Source: an uncultured Duncaniella sp. (GTDB lineage Bacteria; Bacteroidota; Bacteroidia; Bacteroidales; Muribaculaceae). Taken from it: DNA of 45,792 nt. Shown here piece by piece: positions 1 through 8,657 of this stretch. The position numbers and the translations under genes were made by a program. The stretch lies in NCBI RefSeq assembly GCF_910577345.1, contig NZ_CAJTMT010000026.1, positions 1 through 45,792 of the forward strand, in the 5' to 3' direction. Position 1 is the stretch's first letter. The number at the start of each line of letters is the position of its first letter. Below the pieces are notes generated by a model that saw nothing but the letters and a program-made list of their open reading frames with translations, made no database searches and was not told where the DNA came from.

Positions 1-1426
1 CTTTCAAGTCGTCCAATGACAAGCGTTCGTATGTATCCATTGTTGTGTGGTAAGCTCTGAAATAGTCAAGCTGATCCTGTATGAATTGGAATGCAGGAAG
101 TCCCAGACGAGTAAAGCTCACATGGTCTGTACTGCCGACAGACATTGGCGAAAAGGTGTCAAAACCTAATGAAACCAAAGGCTGTTTCCATGCTTCAAAA
201 TATGGATATGCCATGTCATTCTCTTCCAGATATACACCTTTAAATCGGCCCGAACCAAAATCCATGTTCAGGTACAGCGCGAAGTCATCATATTCCGGTA
301 ACTTTTTCTTTTGCTCCTTATCGTAGAGCTTATGGTCGGCATAGCCTCTTGAACCATACAGCCCTTGTTCCTCTCCACCCCACAGAGCAAGTCGGATAGT
401 ACGCCGGAGTTTTATATCAAGGGCTTTAAGGATGCGCATTGCCTCTATCATTGTAATGCAGCCTGAGCCGTTGTCAGCACCACCTGTTCCGCCATGCCAA
501 GAATCAAGATGTGCACCGATAAGCACGACTTCATTTTTGAGTTTTGGGTCTGTGCCCGGGATCTCGGCAATGATGTTGTTGATTTTCTGATTGTCAGTAA
601 AAGTGTTTCTTACATCAAGTTCCATTTTTACCTCATCCCCGCCTTTAAGTAGGCGAACCATTCTGCCGTGGTCTTCGGTGGGCAAAACAATCTCCGGGAC
701 AGGCTCAGGATTGCCTACTTTATAATTTACACCTCGTGAGCCCGGGATATTGAAAGTCCCGTCGCCTACAATTACAGCCAACGGACGTTCTGCCTTTATA
801 AGCGAGTCGATAGCCTGTTGCAACCCCTTGTTTGAACCGGACGACCATCGTCCCCACGGATTTGAAGGGCGATTGTCCTTAGTCATTTCTGCAAGTTCCT
901 CATCGGTATATCTTTTTGCCATAGGACGGAACGAGAGTTCATATTCCCTTGCGATTGGCATAATGACAATCTTCCTGTGGAGTTTTCCGCGATAGTTTGA
1001 TAATGAAGTCGTATCGGTTGCTTCTAATAGGATGCAATCACCTGTAACTAACCCATCCGTACTCCCTGACCATGCTTTTGGATTAGCAGTGAAACTGCAA
1101 TAGTATGGTGCAGTCATAGCTACATAGTTCTTTTCGTTGTCCCAGCCGCCTTTTGCAAAATCCGATGCAAACTCGGTGTGGACATTATCGAATCCAAAAC
1201 CTTTCAATGTGTCCGTCACGAGTTTTTCAGCTCGCAATTTTTGCTTTGAGGCCGCAAGGCGCGAACCGAGTTTGTCAGTAATGAAATGTGATATGCCTTC
1301 AACCTGAGAATGATTAAAGGCTTGGTCTTTTACCCTATACGCCATTTCTTCTGACTGGCGTGTCTGGGCTTGAACTCCTGCCGCAAGTAAAATTGCTGCG
1401 ACAAAAGTCACGATACTTCTTGCCAT
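1..1426 (-). CDS. M28 family zinc metallopeptidase, C-terminus beyond the window
   Basis: Exported zinc aminopeptidase or carboxypeptidase-Q-like enzyme of family M28; about 475 residues are visible and the C-terminus is cut off by the window edge. The minus-strand reading frame from the ATG at 1426 is open to base 1. It begins with a short signal peptide ending near AGVQAQ. A PA-type insert occupies roughly residues 120-240. The peptidase core follows, with the metal-ligand motif AHLDSWHGG (His306, Asp308), GADNGSG, the catalytic/metal Glu pair in WGGEEQG (Glu352-Glu353) and a late STDHVSF that supplies the last His ligand. The start lies 2 bases after the stop of the upstream flavodoxin gene, so the two are almost certainly one operon. 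Family call is firm; the substrate is not known. Confidence 0.93.
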   Translation of the reverse strand, partial: MARSIVTFVAAILLAAGVQAQTRQSEEMAYRVKDQAFNHSQVEGISHFITDKLGSRLAASKQKLRAEKLVTDTLKGFGFDNVHTEFASDFAKGGWDNEKNYVAMTAPYYCSFTANPKAWSGSTDGLVTGDCILLEATDTTSLSNYRGKLHRKIVIMPIAREYELSFRPMAKRYTDEELAEMTKDNRPSNPWGRWSSGSNKGLQQAIDSLIKAERPLAVIVGDGTFNIPGSRGVNYKVGNPEPVPEIVLPTEDHGRMVRLLKGGDEVKMELDVRNTFTDNQKINNIIAEIPGTDPKLKNEVVLIGAHLDSWHGGTGGADNGSGCITMIEAMRILKALDIKLRRTIRLALWGGEEQGLYGSRGYADHKLYDKEQKKKLPEYDDFALYLNMDFGSGRFKGVYLEENDMAYPYFEAWKQPLVSLGFDTFSPMSVGSTDHVSFTRLGLPAFQFIQDQLDYFRAYHTTMDTYERLSLDDLK

Positions 1427-1428
1427 GG

Positions 1429-2022
1429 TTATTTTAGTTTTAAGTTTATATCATCAAGCCATTGAGCTATGCCGGTTGTGTCTCCTTCTTCTGAGATAAA
1501 ACCGTCGGGGTGCAGTGAGTTTGGTGTAGCTTTAACTATTTCAAGTAATGTTTCATGTGGGAACATATTGGCGTATGAGCAGAACGGCACCACAATCTTT
1601 CCACTGAAATCATAGCCGGATTTTTTAAGGAAAGACAGTATCGGCATTGGTGCAGTGTGCCACCATACAGGACCTCCGACAAAAATCACATCATACCTGT
1701 CAAAATCAGAAATGGTGTCTTTCAACGCAGGAAATACACTGTCATTCAATTCTGATTTTGCTTCCGACGCGCAATCTTTGAAATCCTCGGGATATGGCAC
1801 TTTTCGTTCAATACGATATAGTGTGCCACCTGTGTTTTCTGCTATCGCCTTTGCTACATTTTCAGTATTACCGCTTCGGCTGAAATATGCAACCAATACA
1901 TTGCGTGTCGTATCGGGCAATATGTAATTGCCGATATATAGCGGCTTCTCAGATCCGGTAAACTCGCTGCAAGAGCAAAAAACAAGTCCTATAAGGAGTA
2001 TGAAGATGGATTTTGCTTTCAT
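1429..2022 (-). CDS. Flavodoxin-family lipoprotein
   Basis: Predicted FMN-binding flavodoxin anchored to a membrane as a lipoprotein (197 residues). The N-terminus has a hydrophobic signal and a Cys-rich lipobox (FCSCS, residues 15-19). The FMN phosphate loop is visible as AYFSRSGNTENVA near residues 46-58, and a second flavin loop as FVGGPVWWHTAPMP near 113-126. This is the Flavodoxin_4 type often seen in Bacteroidota. A lipid-anchored, exported flavodoxin implies electron transfer or quinone/thiol reduction outside the cytoplasm; that role is inferred. It is the first gene of an operon with the M28 peptidase. A -7 box (TAACTTTG) lies about 27 bases upstream. Confidence 0.9.
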   Translation of the reverse strand: MKAKSIFILLIGLVFCSCSEFTGSEKPLYIGNYILPDTTRNVLVAYFSRSGNTENVAKAIAENTGGTLYRIERKVPYPEDFKDCASEAKSELNDSVFPALKDTISDFDRYDVIFVGGPVWWHTAPMPILSFLKKSGYDFSGKIVVPFCSYANMFPHETLLEIVKATPNSLHPDGFISEEGDTTGIAQWLDDINLKLK

Positions 2023-2048
2023 CTAAAAAACTTTTGTAGTAATATTTA

Positions 2049-2056
2049 CAAAGTTA
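2049..2056 (-). promoter_or_regulatory. Bacteroidota -7 box upstream of flavodoxin
   Basis: Minus strand reads TAACTTTG, an exact TAnnTTTG match. Transcription would start near 2043, giving a leader of about 20 nt. No clear -33 TTTG was found. Confidence 0.5.
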
Positions 2057-2198
2057 TTCCTTTTGACCTGTAGCCATTTCATAAAAATTTCGGTGTATCA
2101 TACACTTTTTTCTTATTCACTGCATGACTGAACGTTTTTTCGGAAAAATCGTAAGAACTCACGGAAATAAATGTAGGTGTTGTGTAAGGTCTCTTTAG

Positions 2199-2206
2199 TA
2201 ATTTTG
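2199..2206 (+). promoter_or_regulatory. Bacteroidota -7 box upstream of alpha/beta hydrolase
   Basis: Plus strand reads TAATTTTG, an exact TAnnTTTG match 33 bases before the ATG at 2239. It is divergent from the flavodoxin promoter. No well-spaced -33 element is evident. Confidence 0.5.
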
Positions 2207-2238
2207 CGCATTGAAAACCTGATAATTAGATTTTTAAT

Positions 2239-3309
2239 ATGAAAATGCATGTTTTAATATTGTCCGCAATTCTTCTGTGCGCTTCATGCTCGGAAGATGA
2301 AAGCATTATTAAGAAGGAGGATTCCATGAAACCGAATACTGAAAAACCTGCCGATGAAAACAGCGAAATTGATAAGGCACCCATTGAAAATAAATTTACC
2401 TCATCGTCAACTGTTGCCGATGTGATTTCCGATCCGGCATTTGGAGATTTTGGCCATCTGTTGTTTCCGGTTGACCGGAATGTGTCGCGCACGATGACGC
2501 TTGCCGGCATCAGTTCATCAAGCGTATATGTATGGTACAGCCACATACAGACTGAAAAAACGGTAGAGATAATCAACCGCCTGTATAGCGATGCCGTAGC
2601 GGGAAGTCAGATATTCTACCGCATGTATTCCGATGCAGAAATCGCGGCTGATCCATCTAAAGCTGATACCGGACTGTTCCTGTTCCGTGGAGAAACCGGT
2701 AAACCATTTGCCATTACCAATGCCGGAGGGGGATTCATGTATGTCGGAGCTATGCACGACAGTTTCCCACATTCTCTTGAAATCAGTAAGGCAGGCTACA
2801 ACGCATTTGCACTTATATATAGGCCCGATGACCCTTACTCGGATTTGGCAAAAGCAATAGAATTCATCCATGACCATGCCACGGAATTGGGTGTCGAAGC
2901 GGATGATTATTCCCTTTGGGGTGGATCTGCCGGAGCAAGAATGGCTGCGGTTTTAGGCAATGAGGCCTATCTGCAACAACTGACCGGACGCACAGACATT
3001 CCACAGGCATCGGCCGTGATAATGCAATACACCGGCTATACACAAGCTTCGCAATATGATGCACCGACCTATGTATGCGTTGGCTCAAACGACGGCATTG
3101 CTTCTTGGAGAACTATGCAAAACAGACTGCAACGTCTTTCTGCAATGGGCATACCCACTGAGTTTCATGTATATAATGGGCTGGGTCATGGATTCGGATT
3201 AGGTCAAGCTACAGTAGCCGATGGCTGGATAAACGATGCACTGAAATTCTGGCAGAAAAATATGACCTCAGGCAATAATTCCGGCATTCCACCTGTATAT
3301 GCTGATTAA
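2239..3309 (+). CDS. Alpha/beta hydrolase lipoprotein (esterase-like)
   Basis: Serine esterase/lipase-like hydrolase of 356 residues, probably exposed on the cell surface. The N-terminus is a lipoprotein signal with Cys17 followed by SEDES, resembling the acidic lipoprotein export signal of Bacteroidota. The catalytic triad can be placed: Ser230 in GGSAGARMA, Asp285 in GSNDGIASW and His317 in GLGHGFG. The NAGGGF stretch near residue 160 fits the oxyanion-hole strand of the HGG-type acetylesterase (BD-FAE/Aes-like) branch. Residues about 20-60 form a polar, Glu/Lys-rich linker. Substrate is unknown; a carbohydrate O-acetyl ester is plausible but not shown. The next gene is an aldo/keto reductase 93 bp downstream on the same strand. 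Confidence 0.88.
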   Translation: MKMHVLILSAILLCASCSEDESIIKKEDSMKPNTEKPADENSEIDKAPIENKFTSSSTVADVISDPAFGDFGHLLFPVDRNVSRTMTLAGISSSSVYVWYSHIQTEKTVEIINRLYSDAVAGSQIFYRMYSDAEIAADPSKADTGLFLFRGETGKPFAITNAGGGFMYVGAMHDSFPHSLEISKAGYNAFALIYRPDDPYSDLAKAIEFIHDHATELGVEADDYSLWGGSAGARMAAVLGNEAYLQQLTGRTDIPQASAVIMQYTGYTQASQYDAPTYVCVGSNDGIASWRTMQNRLQRLSAMGIPTEFHVYNGLGHGFGLGQATVADGWINDALKFWQKNMTSGNNSGIPPVYAD

Positions 3310-3368
3310 GAAACCGAAAAAAGTGTAATCGTTACCGCCATTTTGCAAACGCATCAGGCAAAGCTCAG

Positions 3369-3399
3369 TTGTTATTTTACTGAATTCAAAAAATAACAA
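3369..3399. other. Small inverted repeat before the aldo/keto reductase start
   Basis: Ten-base arms TTGTTATTTT and AAAATAACAA flank a short spacer just before the ATG at 3403. It could be a weak attenuator or a chance AT-rich repeat; there is no U-tract. Confidence 0.35.
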
Positions 3400-3402
3400 G
3401 AT

Positions 3403-4395
3403 ATGAAACATAGAATATTAGGAACGACATCTCCCCTTGAAGTATCTACCATCGGACTTGGCTGTATGGCCATGAGCCACGGCTATGGCAAACCTGCCGA
3501 CAAGAAAGAAATGATAAAACTTATCCGTACAGCCCATGATTTGGGCGTGACTTTCTTTGACACGGCGGAGGTCTACGGCCCCTATACCAATGAGGAACTT
3601 GTCGGTGAGGCTCTCGAACCGATACGAAATGAGGTGAAAATTGCCACAAAATTCGGCATCAGCATGAATATGGACGATTTCAAACAAGTGCTTGACAGCC
3701 GTCCAGAAACCATCCGTAAATCAGTGGAAGGTTCATTGAAGCGACTTCGCACAGACCATATCGACCTTTACTATCAGCACCGCGTCGACCCCGATGTCCC
3801 TATTGCCGATGTCGCCGGAACAATCAAGGACCTTATGGAAGAGGGCAAGATACTCCATTGGGGACTTTCGGAAGCCGGGGTGAACACAATCCGGGAGGCA
3901 AATTCAATTTTGCCACTTACTGCCGTCCAGAGTGAATTCTCACTTTTCTGGCGTGAACCTGAGGAGAACCTCCTGCCTGTTCTCGAAGAACTTGGAATCG
4001 GTCTTGTTCCGTTCAGTCCCCTCGGAAAGGGTTTCCTTACCGGTGGCATAACCAAGGACACAAAGTTCGGGAAACACGATTTCCGTTCTTCTGTCCCCCG
4101 TTTCCAAAAGGAAAACATCGAAGCTAATATGGCTCTCGTGGAATTTGTCAAATCCATCGCCGAGAAAAAAGGCATATCCCCTGCGCAAGTGGCCATATCA
4201 TGGATTCTCTATCAGAAACCGTGGATTGTTCCTATCCCTGGCAGCCGAAGCCTCAAACACCTTGAGGACAACATTGCCTCAGCCAACGTCACCTACACTC
4301 CGGAAGAAATGGCCGACATCAATGCCACCCTCGACACAATAATCATCCAAGGCAACCGCTACAACAGCAACAACCAATCCCACATCGGGAACTAA
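3403..4395 (+). CDS. Aldo/keto reductase
   Basis: NADPH-dependent carbonyl reductase of the aldo/keto reductase superfamily (330 residues, typical size). The catalytic tetrad is visible: Asp53 and Tyr58 in FFDTAEVYGPY, Lys83 in IATKFG and His126 in DLYYQHR. The cofactor-binding C-terminal part has VPFSPLGKGFLTG and IPIPGSRSLKHLEDN, as in the plant/yeast-like AKR13 type branch. It follows the hydrolase gene on the same strand and may be co-transcribed with it. Its physiological substrate cannot be read from sequence. A broken transposase begins about 115 bp downstream. Confidence 0.95.
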   Translation: MKHRILGTTSPLEVSTIGLGCMAMSHGYGKPADKKEMIKLIRTAHDLGVTFFDTAEVYGPYTNEELVGEALEPIRNEVKIATKFGISMNMDDFKQVLDSRPETIRKSVEGSLKRLRTDHIDLYYQHRVDPDVPIADVAGTIKDLMEEGKILHWGLSEAGVNTIREANSILPLTAVQSEFSLFWREPEENLLPVLEELGIGLVPFSPLGKGFLTGGITKDTKFGKHDFRSSVPRFQKENIEANMALVEFVKSIAEKKGISPAQVAISWILYQKPWIVPIPGSRSLKHLEDNIASANVTYTPEEMADINATLDTIIIQGNRYNSNNQSHIGN

Positions 4396-4510
4396 TAAGC
4401 AAAAGCCCATCTTTGTGCGACATCAGACCGAGCACTACAACTAAACATTTAATGTTAAGCCATATACCAGAGAATATTATTTTATGATGTTATACGACAT
4501 AATAATCTGA

Positions 4511-5143
4511 ATATCCCCGACAATGATGCTTGTCGCACGGACCGTCTTCCCTAAGGCCACCATGACCAACGACCGTTTCCATGTGCACAGACTGTTCTAT
4601 GAGGCCATCGATGAGCTCCGTGTCTCACTCAGATGGATGGCCCGTGACCTCGAGAACAGCATCATGGCGGAATGCCGGAAGGAAGGACGCGCATACGTCC
4701 CGTTCAGATACGCGAACGGTGATACCCGTAAACAGCTTCTGGCCAGAGCCAAATACATACTTACTAAGCACTCCTCGAAATGGACGCGCTCACAGCAGTG
4801 GAGGGCGGACATCATCTTCGAGTTCTATCCGGAACTGAAAGAGGCCTATGATCTGGCAATGGAGCTGACTTCAATCTTCAACAGGAAAATTTCCAAGGAC
4901 GAGGCCAGACTGATGCTCGCCCGTTGGTATGACAAGGTCGAGAAGTTGACGGGAAACCAGTTCATCACAATACTGAACACCTTTCAGAATCACTATGATA
5001 CGATACTGAACTTCTTCGTTGACCGCTCGACAAACGCCTTCGCGGAGTCTTTCAACGCAAAAGTCAAGGCTTTCCGAGCGCAGTTTCACGGCGTGACAGA
5101 CATCCCATTCTTCCTGTATCGTCTGTCTAAACTCTGCACCTGA
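4511..5143 (+). pseudogene. Truncated ISL3-family transposase
   Basis: C-terminal part of a DDE transposase of the ISL3 type. The frame opens just after a stop at 4508, and the first possible ATG is 4523. The protein starts in the middle of the catalytic domain with FPKATMTNDRFHVHR, containing the second catalytic Asp. It keeps the terminal catalytic Glu in NAFAESFNAKVKAF. The N-terminal zinc-binding/HTH region and first catalytic Asp are missing, so it should be inactive. No convincing inverted terminal repeats were seen. Base composition is GC-richer than the flanking intergenic DNA, fitting an insertion remnant. It lies between an aldo/keto reductase and tRNA-Cys. Confidence 0.85.
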
Positions 5144-5226
5144 TTTTTAACAATTCCACGGAAAAAACAGACTGCTCCCCTAAAAACCGGGGCCCCGTTA
5201 GATTATGGCCATGTCGTGAAACGCAG

Positions 5227-5260
5227 AAAAGCCCTGAAACTTATAAGTTTCAGAGCTTTT
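5227..5260 (-). terminator. Intrinsic terminator after tRNA-Cys
   Basis: An inverted repeat of about 15 bp arms (minus strand AAAAGCTCTGAAACTT and its near-complement) ends in a run of T on the minus strand, a few bases beyond the 3' end of tRNA-Cys. The symmetric A/T runs mean it could also stop transcription from the transposase side. Confidence 0.75.
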
Positions 5261-5264
5261 GAAG

Positions 5265-5335
5265 AGGTTCCTAGCAGATTCGAACTGCTGTAAACGGTTT
5301 TGCAGACCGGCGCCTAACCACTCGGCCAAGGAACC
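5265..5335 (-). tRNA. tRNA-Cys (GCA)
   Basis: The minus strand gives a 71-nt cloverleaf. The acceptor stem is GGTTCCT/AGGAACC with a T discriminator. The D arm is GCCGAGTGGTTAGGC. The anticodon loop CTGCAAA has anticodon GCA. The T arm is AGCAG-TTCGAAT-CTGCT. Pair 27-43 appears mismatched. CCA is not encoded. A matched promoter lies upstream and a terminator hairpin downstream, so it looks like a single-gene transcription unit. Confidence 0.95.
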
Positions 5336-5356
5336 ATACCGTGATTTTTACGTCTG

Positions 5357-5388
5357 CAAAGGTAGGACTTTCTCACGAACTATGCAAA
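5357..5388 (-). promoter_or_regulatory. Promoter of tRNA-Cys
   Basis: On the minus strand a TTTG (-33) at 5388-5385 is followed after exactly 20 nt by TACCTTTG (-7) at 5364-5357. This is a full Bacteroidota housekeeping promoter. Transcription would begin close to 5350, about 15 nt before the tRNA. Confidence 0.8.
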
Positions 5389-5758
5389 TTTTTACACCAC
5401 TTTTTTTATAAAAACTGAAATTTTAGATGTTTTTTCACTGAATTCTTTGTGGTGAACAAATGTTCATTAAAAAAAGATGAAAATATTATCACCTTGACTA
5501 CGGTTACCATTGTTAAAATAATCATTCGTATGTATCATCTGAAATATAAGATGGAACTCACTTCACTCGCCATACCAAAATAAAATTGTCGGACCCTTAC
5601 TATTGACCATTACTATTCATTACTATTGACCATTATTACTAATATATTATACTTATATTATACTGGCTGCTGATATAATAAGTACCTCCAATATACTGAT
5701 GTATCTGCATGAAGTAAGTTAACATAGAGTAATAGCTGATATGAGGTCTTCTGGAGAA
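5389..5758. other. AT-rich gene-free stretch with a short direct repeat
   Basis: No credible coding frame. It contains a 16-bp direct repeat, TTACTATTGACCATTA, at 5597-5612 and again at 5620-5635 (23-bp period), embedded in a TTACTAT-rich run. Confidence 0.6.
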
Positions 5759-5799
5759 CTTATTTTTGCTGATTTTGAAACAAAATCAGCAAAAATAAG
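5759..5799. repeat. Perfect 19-bp inverted repeat with 3-base loop
   Basis: Arms 5759-5777 and 5781-5799 are exact reverse complements around an AAA loop. It is AT-rich and immediately upstream of the -7 box of the C1B peptidase gene. It could be an operator, a cruciform or a weak terminator. Confidence 0.85.
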
Positions 5800-5810
5800 A
5801 AATTAATCAC

Positions 5811-5818
5811 TAAATTTG
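5811..5818 (+). promoter_or_regulatory. -7 box of the C1B peptidase gene
   Basis: TAAATTTG matches TAnnTTTG. It sits 12 bases after the 5759-5799 hairpin and implies a leader of about 75 nt before the ATG at 5900. Confidence 0.5.
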
Positions 5819-5899
5819 TGTCATAATCTCCGTATTTCAATGAAAGCGGGGATATGAGGTGAGAATTTATCACATTAACCATACAATCATTATACCATC

Positions 5900-7327
5900 A
5901 TGAAAAAATCATTGCTGATTATCGGGGCTGCTTTCTCGCTGGCGCTTCCATCGGCATTTGCCGCTGCGCCGGTGAACGGTGGCGGAATTTCTGAAGAGGA
6001 CATCACTGCCTTCCGCAATGCCTACGAGAAAACTCCTGCCAACAAGGCTATCCACAATGCCATCGCGGGCAATGGTATCACGGCCCTTGCCACCAACCAT
6101 TCGAATCTGGCTAATTTCGACAATCATTTCTCGCATCGTGTGAAGAGCAAGGGCATCACCAACCAGCGGTCGTCGGGCCGTTGCTGGCTCTTCACCGGTC
6201 TCAACGTGTTGCGTGCACAGATGATGCGTGACCATAATCTGCCCAAGCTTGAACTTTCGCAGAACTATAATTTCTTCTGGGATCAGCTTGAGAAGTCAAA
6301 CCTTTTCCTTCAGGGCATAATCGACACTGCATCGCTCCCGGAAGATGACCGTAAGGTAGATTGGCTTTTCAGTAATGCGATCGCTGACGGAGGCCAATAC
6401 ACAGGCGTCGCCGACAATCTGATGAAATACGGAGTGGTTCCCATCGAGGTAATGCCGGAGACCCATACAAGCAAAGCGACCTCAAAGCTGCGCAGCCTGA
6501 TGAAGTTGCGTCTGAGCGAGGATGGACTCGAACTCCGCCGCATGGCTGCTGCCGGTGCAAATGCCAAGAAACTCGATGCACGCAAGAAAGAGATGCTGAC
6601 GGAAGTCTACCGCATCCTCGCTCTCAACCTTGGCGAACCTCCTACTGAGTTCACATGGACGCGCCGTGATGCCGATGGAAATGCCGTAAGCACCGACACC
6701 TACACTCCTCAATCTTTCTACAAGACTTTTGCCGGAAATGACCTGAAGGGTGACTATGTGATGCTCATGAATGACCCCACCCGTGAGTATTACAAACTTT
6801 ATGAGATTGAATATGACCGCCACAACTACGACGGCTACAACTGGACCTACGTCAACCTTCCTGCCGACGATTTGAAGGAAATGGCCATCGCATCGATCAA
6901 GGACAACAATGCTATGTATATCTCCTGCGATGTCAACAAATTCCTTGACCGGGAGCGCGGTGTGCTTGACCTCAACAACTTTGACTACGATTCCCTCCTT
7001 GGAACCAAATTCGGAATGGATAAGGCCGACCGTATCCGCACCCATTCGTCGGCATCATCCCATGCGATGACTCTCGTGGCAGTCGACCTTGACGAAAACG
7101 GTAAGTCAAAGAAATGGATGGTTGAAAATAGCTGGGGTACAGGCGCGAACGACGGTCACCTCATCATGACCGACGAGTGGTTCAATGAATACATGTTCCG
7201 CGTGGTCGTGAATAAGAAATATATCACTCCTAAGGTGAAGGAAGTGCTGAAGCAGAATCCCACTCTTCTCCCGCCGTGGGATCCCATGTTTGCCGAGGAC
7301 GTCGACATTGTGGATTTTGAAGACTGA
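5900..7327 (+). CDS. Exported C1B papain-like aminopeptidase (PepC/bleomycin hydrolase type)
   Basis: Cysteine aminopeptidase of family C1B, 475 residues. The catalytic triad can be located: Cys95 in RSSGRCWLF, His388 in SSHAMTLV and Asn410 in VENSWGTGAND, with the oxyanion Gln in TNQRSSG. Classical PepC and bleomycin hydrolases are cytosolic hexamers. This protein has a clear Sec signal peptide over about 21 residues (MKKSLL start, hydrophobic core, cut after AFA), so it probably acts in the periplasm or outside. The usual self-processing C-terminal tail is replaced by an acidic end (FAEDVDIVDFED). It is transcribed alone, between a hairpin-preceded promoter and a strong bidirectional terminator. 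Confidence 0.93.
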   Translation: MKKSLLIIGAAFSLALPSAFAAAPVNGGGISEEDITAFRNAYEKTPANKAIHNAIAGNGITALATNHSNLANFDNHFSHRVKSKGITNQRSSGRCWLFTGLNVLRAQMMRDHNLPKLELSQNYNFFWDQLEKSNLFLQGIIDTASLPEDDRKVDWLFSNAIADGGQYTGVADNLMKYGVVPIEVMPETHTSKATSKLRSLMKLRLSEDGLELRRMAAAGANAKKLDARKKEMLTEVYRILALNLGEPPTEFTWTRRDADGNAVSTDTYTPQSFYKTFAGNDLKGDYVMLMNDPTREYYKLYEIEYDRHNYDGYNWTYVNLPADDLKEMAIASIKDNNAMYISCDVNKFLDRERGVLDLNNFDYDSLLGTKFGMDKADRIRTHSSASSHAMTLVAVDLDENGKSKKWMVENSWGTGANDGHLIMTDEWFNEYMFRVVVNKKYITPKVKEVLKQNPTLLPPWDPMFAEDVDIVDFED

Positions 7328-7440
7328 CCCCATTCTTTGCAATGTCTGCTTGCGTTTCCATCATGAAATTTCAAGCAGATATGGCATCAAATGAATGATA
7401 TGAAAAAATTGTCCTGAACATTGCTCAGGCCATGAATCTG

Positions 7441-7486
7441 ACACGGGCCGGAAACCAGGAAAATTTTCCTGGTTTCCGGCCCGTGT
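7441..7486. terminator. Bidirectional intrinsic terminator
   Basis: A perfect palindrome with 23-base arms (GC-rich base, A/T at the tip), lying between the convergent C1B peptidase and YitT genes and followed by T-rich sequence (TTGGTTTTG). Confidence 0.85.
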
Positions 7487-7528
7487 TGGTTTTGTTCCTG
7501 AAAAGAATAGTGTCCTGAAAGGCGAGTT

Positions 7529-8491
7529 TTAGTTGGCCTTGTCTGATTGTCGGTGGGGCTGTTTCTTTTTGATTTTCAATCGGTCAAATCCGTTTCCATA
7601 GACGTTCCTCACAGTCGAGGTGGTGACGTAGGCATTCGGGTCAACTTCATGCACAATCCGATATATATTGTATGTATCGACCTCGCGACACCACACGAGC
7701 ATCAGTTTCTTTTCATCACCGGTCCAGTAGCCCTGCGCATCCCAGATAGTGGCCCCGCGTCCTGTCTCATGGGTGATTCGGTAGGCCACATCATTCCATT
7801 TTTCTGAAAGGATTATGAATTGTATAGTCTGTTTGCCCTGAGCGATATATTTGTCCGCGAGCAGAGAATATATGACTATCGCAAGAAGGCCGAAGATGAT
7901 TGTCTGTGTGCGCGCCTGCACTCGGGCCTCCATATCGCCGTCAAAGGGGAGGAAGAAAGAGAACGCAACGATGCTGACGTCGATTATCATCATGACGCGC
8001 CCCATGCTGACATTGCTGACGTGCGACATTATGGCTGCCACGATGTCGGTGCCGCCTGTGGTTCCGTGATGACTGTAGTAGATACCTATTCCCAGACCGA
8101 GAAGGACGCCACCGAGAATGATGCTCATCGGTGCGCTCGACACAATCGGAGGATGCGACGTGAAATAGCCTTCCACCAAGCCGATGAGCAATGACAGGAG
8201 GGTCGTGCCGAAGATTGTGCGCAACACGAAACCTCTGCCAAGATACTTGTAGCCGCATATCAGCAGGAGGATGTTGGTGCCATACATGACTGCGGCCACC
8301 GGGAGAAGTCCGTCGGTGGCATAATATATCAGGGTACTGAAACCGGCCATTCCGCCGATGACCACATGATGGGGGAGGATGAAGACCGTGAAGCCGATTG
8401 CATAGATGGTTATTCCAAGCACGATGGCTGCCCAGTCGCGGACACTGTTGCCGAAAGCCGCTTTGCGTGAAGTTGGCGCTGTGGATGTCAT
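7529..8491 (-). CDS. YitT family membrane protein
   Basis: Integral inner-membrane protein of the YitT (DUF161) family with a C-terminal DUF2179 domain, 320 residues. Five or so hydrophobic spans fall between residues about 18 and 215 (for example IVLGITIYAIGFTVFIL and IFGLLAIVIYSLLA). A Gly-rich loop HHGTTGGTDI follows the fourth span. The soluble tail of about 95 residues has the DUF2179 pattern (TGRGATIWDAQGYW). The molecular function is not established for most members; transport or export roles have been proposed. It is monocistronic, ending at the strong palindromic terminator shared with the C1B peptidase gene. Confidence 0.92.
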   Translation of the reverse strand: MTSTAPTSRKAAFGNSVRDWAAIVLGITIYAIGFTVFILPHHVVIGGMAGFSTLIYYATDGLLPVAAVMYGTNILLLICGYKYLGRGFVLRTIFGTTLLSLLIGLVEGYFTSHPPIVSSAPMSIILGGVLLGLGIGIYYSHHGTTGGTDIVAAIMSHVSNVSMGRVMMIIDVSIVAFSFFLPFDGDMEARVQARTQTIIFGLLAIVIYSLLADKYIAQGKQTIQFIILSEKWNDVAYRITHETGRGATIWDAQGYWTGDEKKLMLVWCREVDTYNIYRIVHEVDPNAYVTTSTVRNVYGNGFDRLKIKKKQPHRQSDKAN

Positions 8492-8522
8492 GGTTGAATT
8501 GATATTGGGTTAAAAGGGTTGG

Positions 8523-8553
8523 CAAATTTACGCCAATATTTTTGATTGACAAA
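8523..8553 (-). promoter_or_regulatory. Promoter of the YitT gene
   Basis: On the minus strand TTTG (8553-8550), a 19-nt spacer, then TAAATTTG (8530-8523). Both Bacteroidota promoter elements are present with normal spacing, and the start would be about 25 nt before the ATG. Confidence 0.75.
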
Positions 8554-8657
8554 TAGCATCATGAAGCATTTCTTGAAGATATTTAACAGACAATGCCCGA
8601 ACCATTGGCCTGTGGAGGCGTTTTTAGGATATAACGAATACAAAAACACTCAAAACT

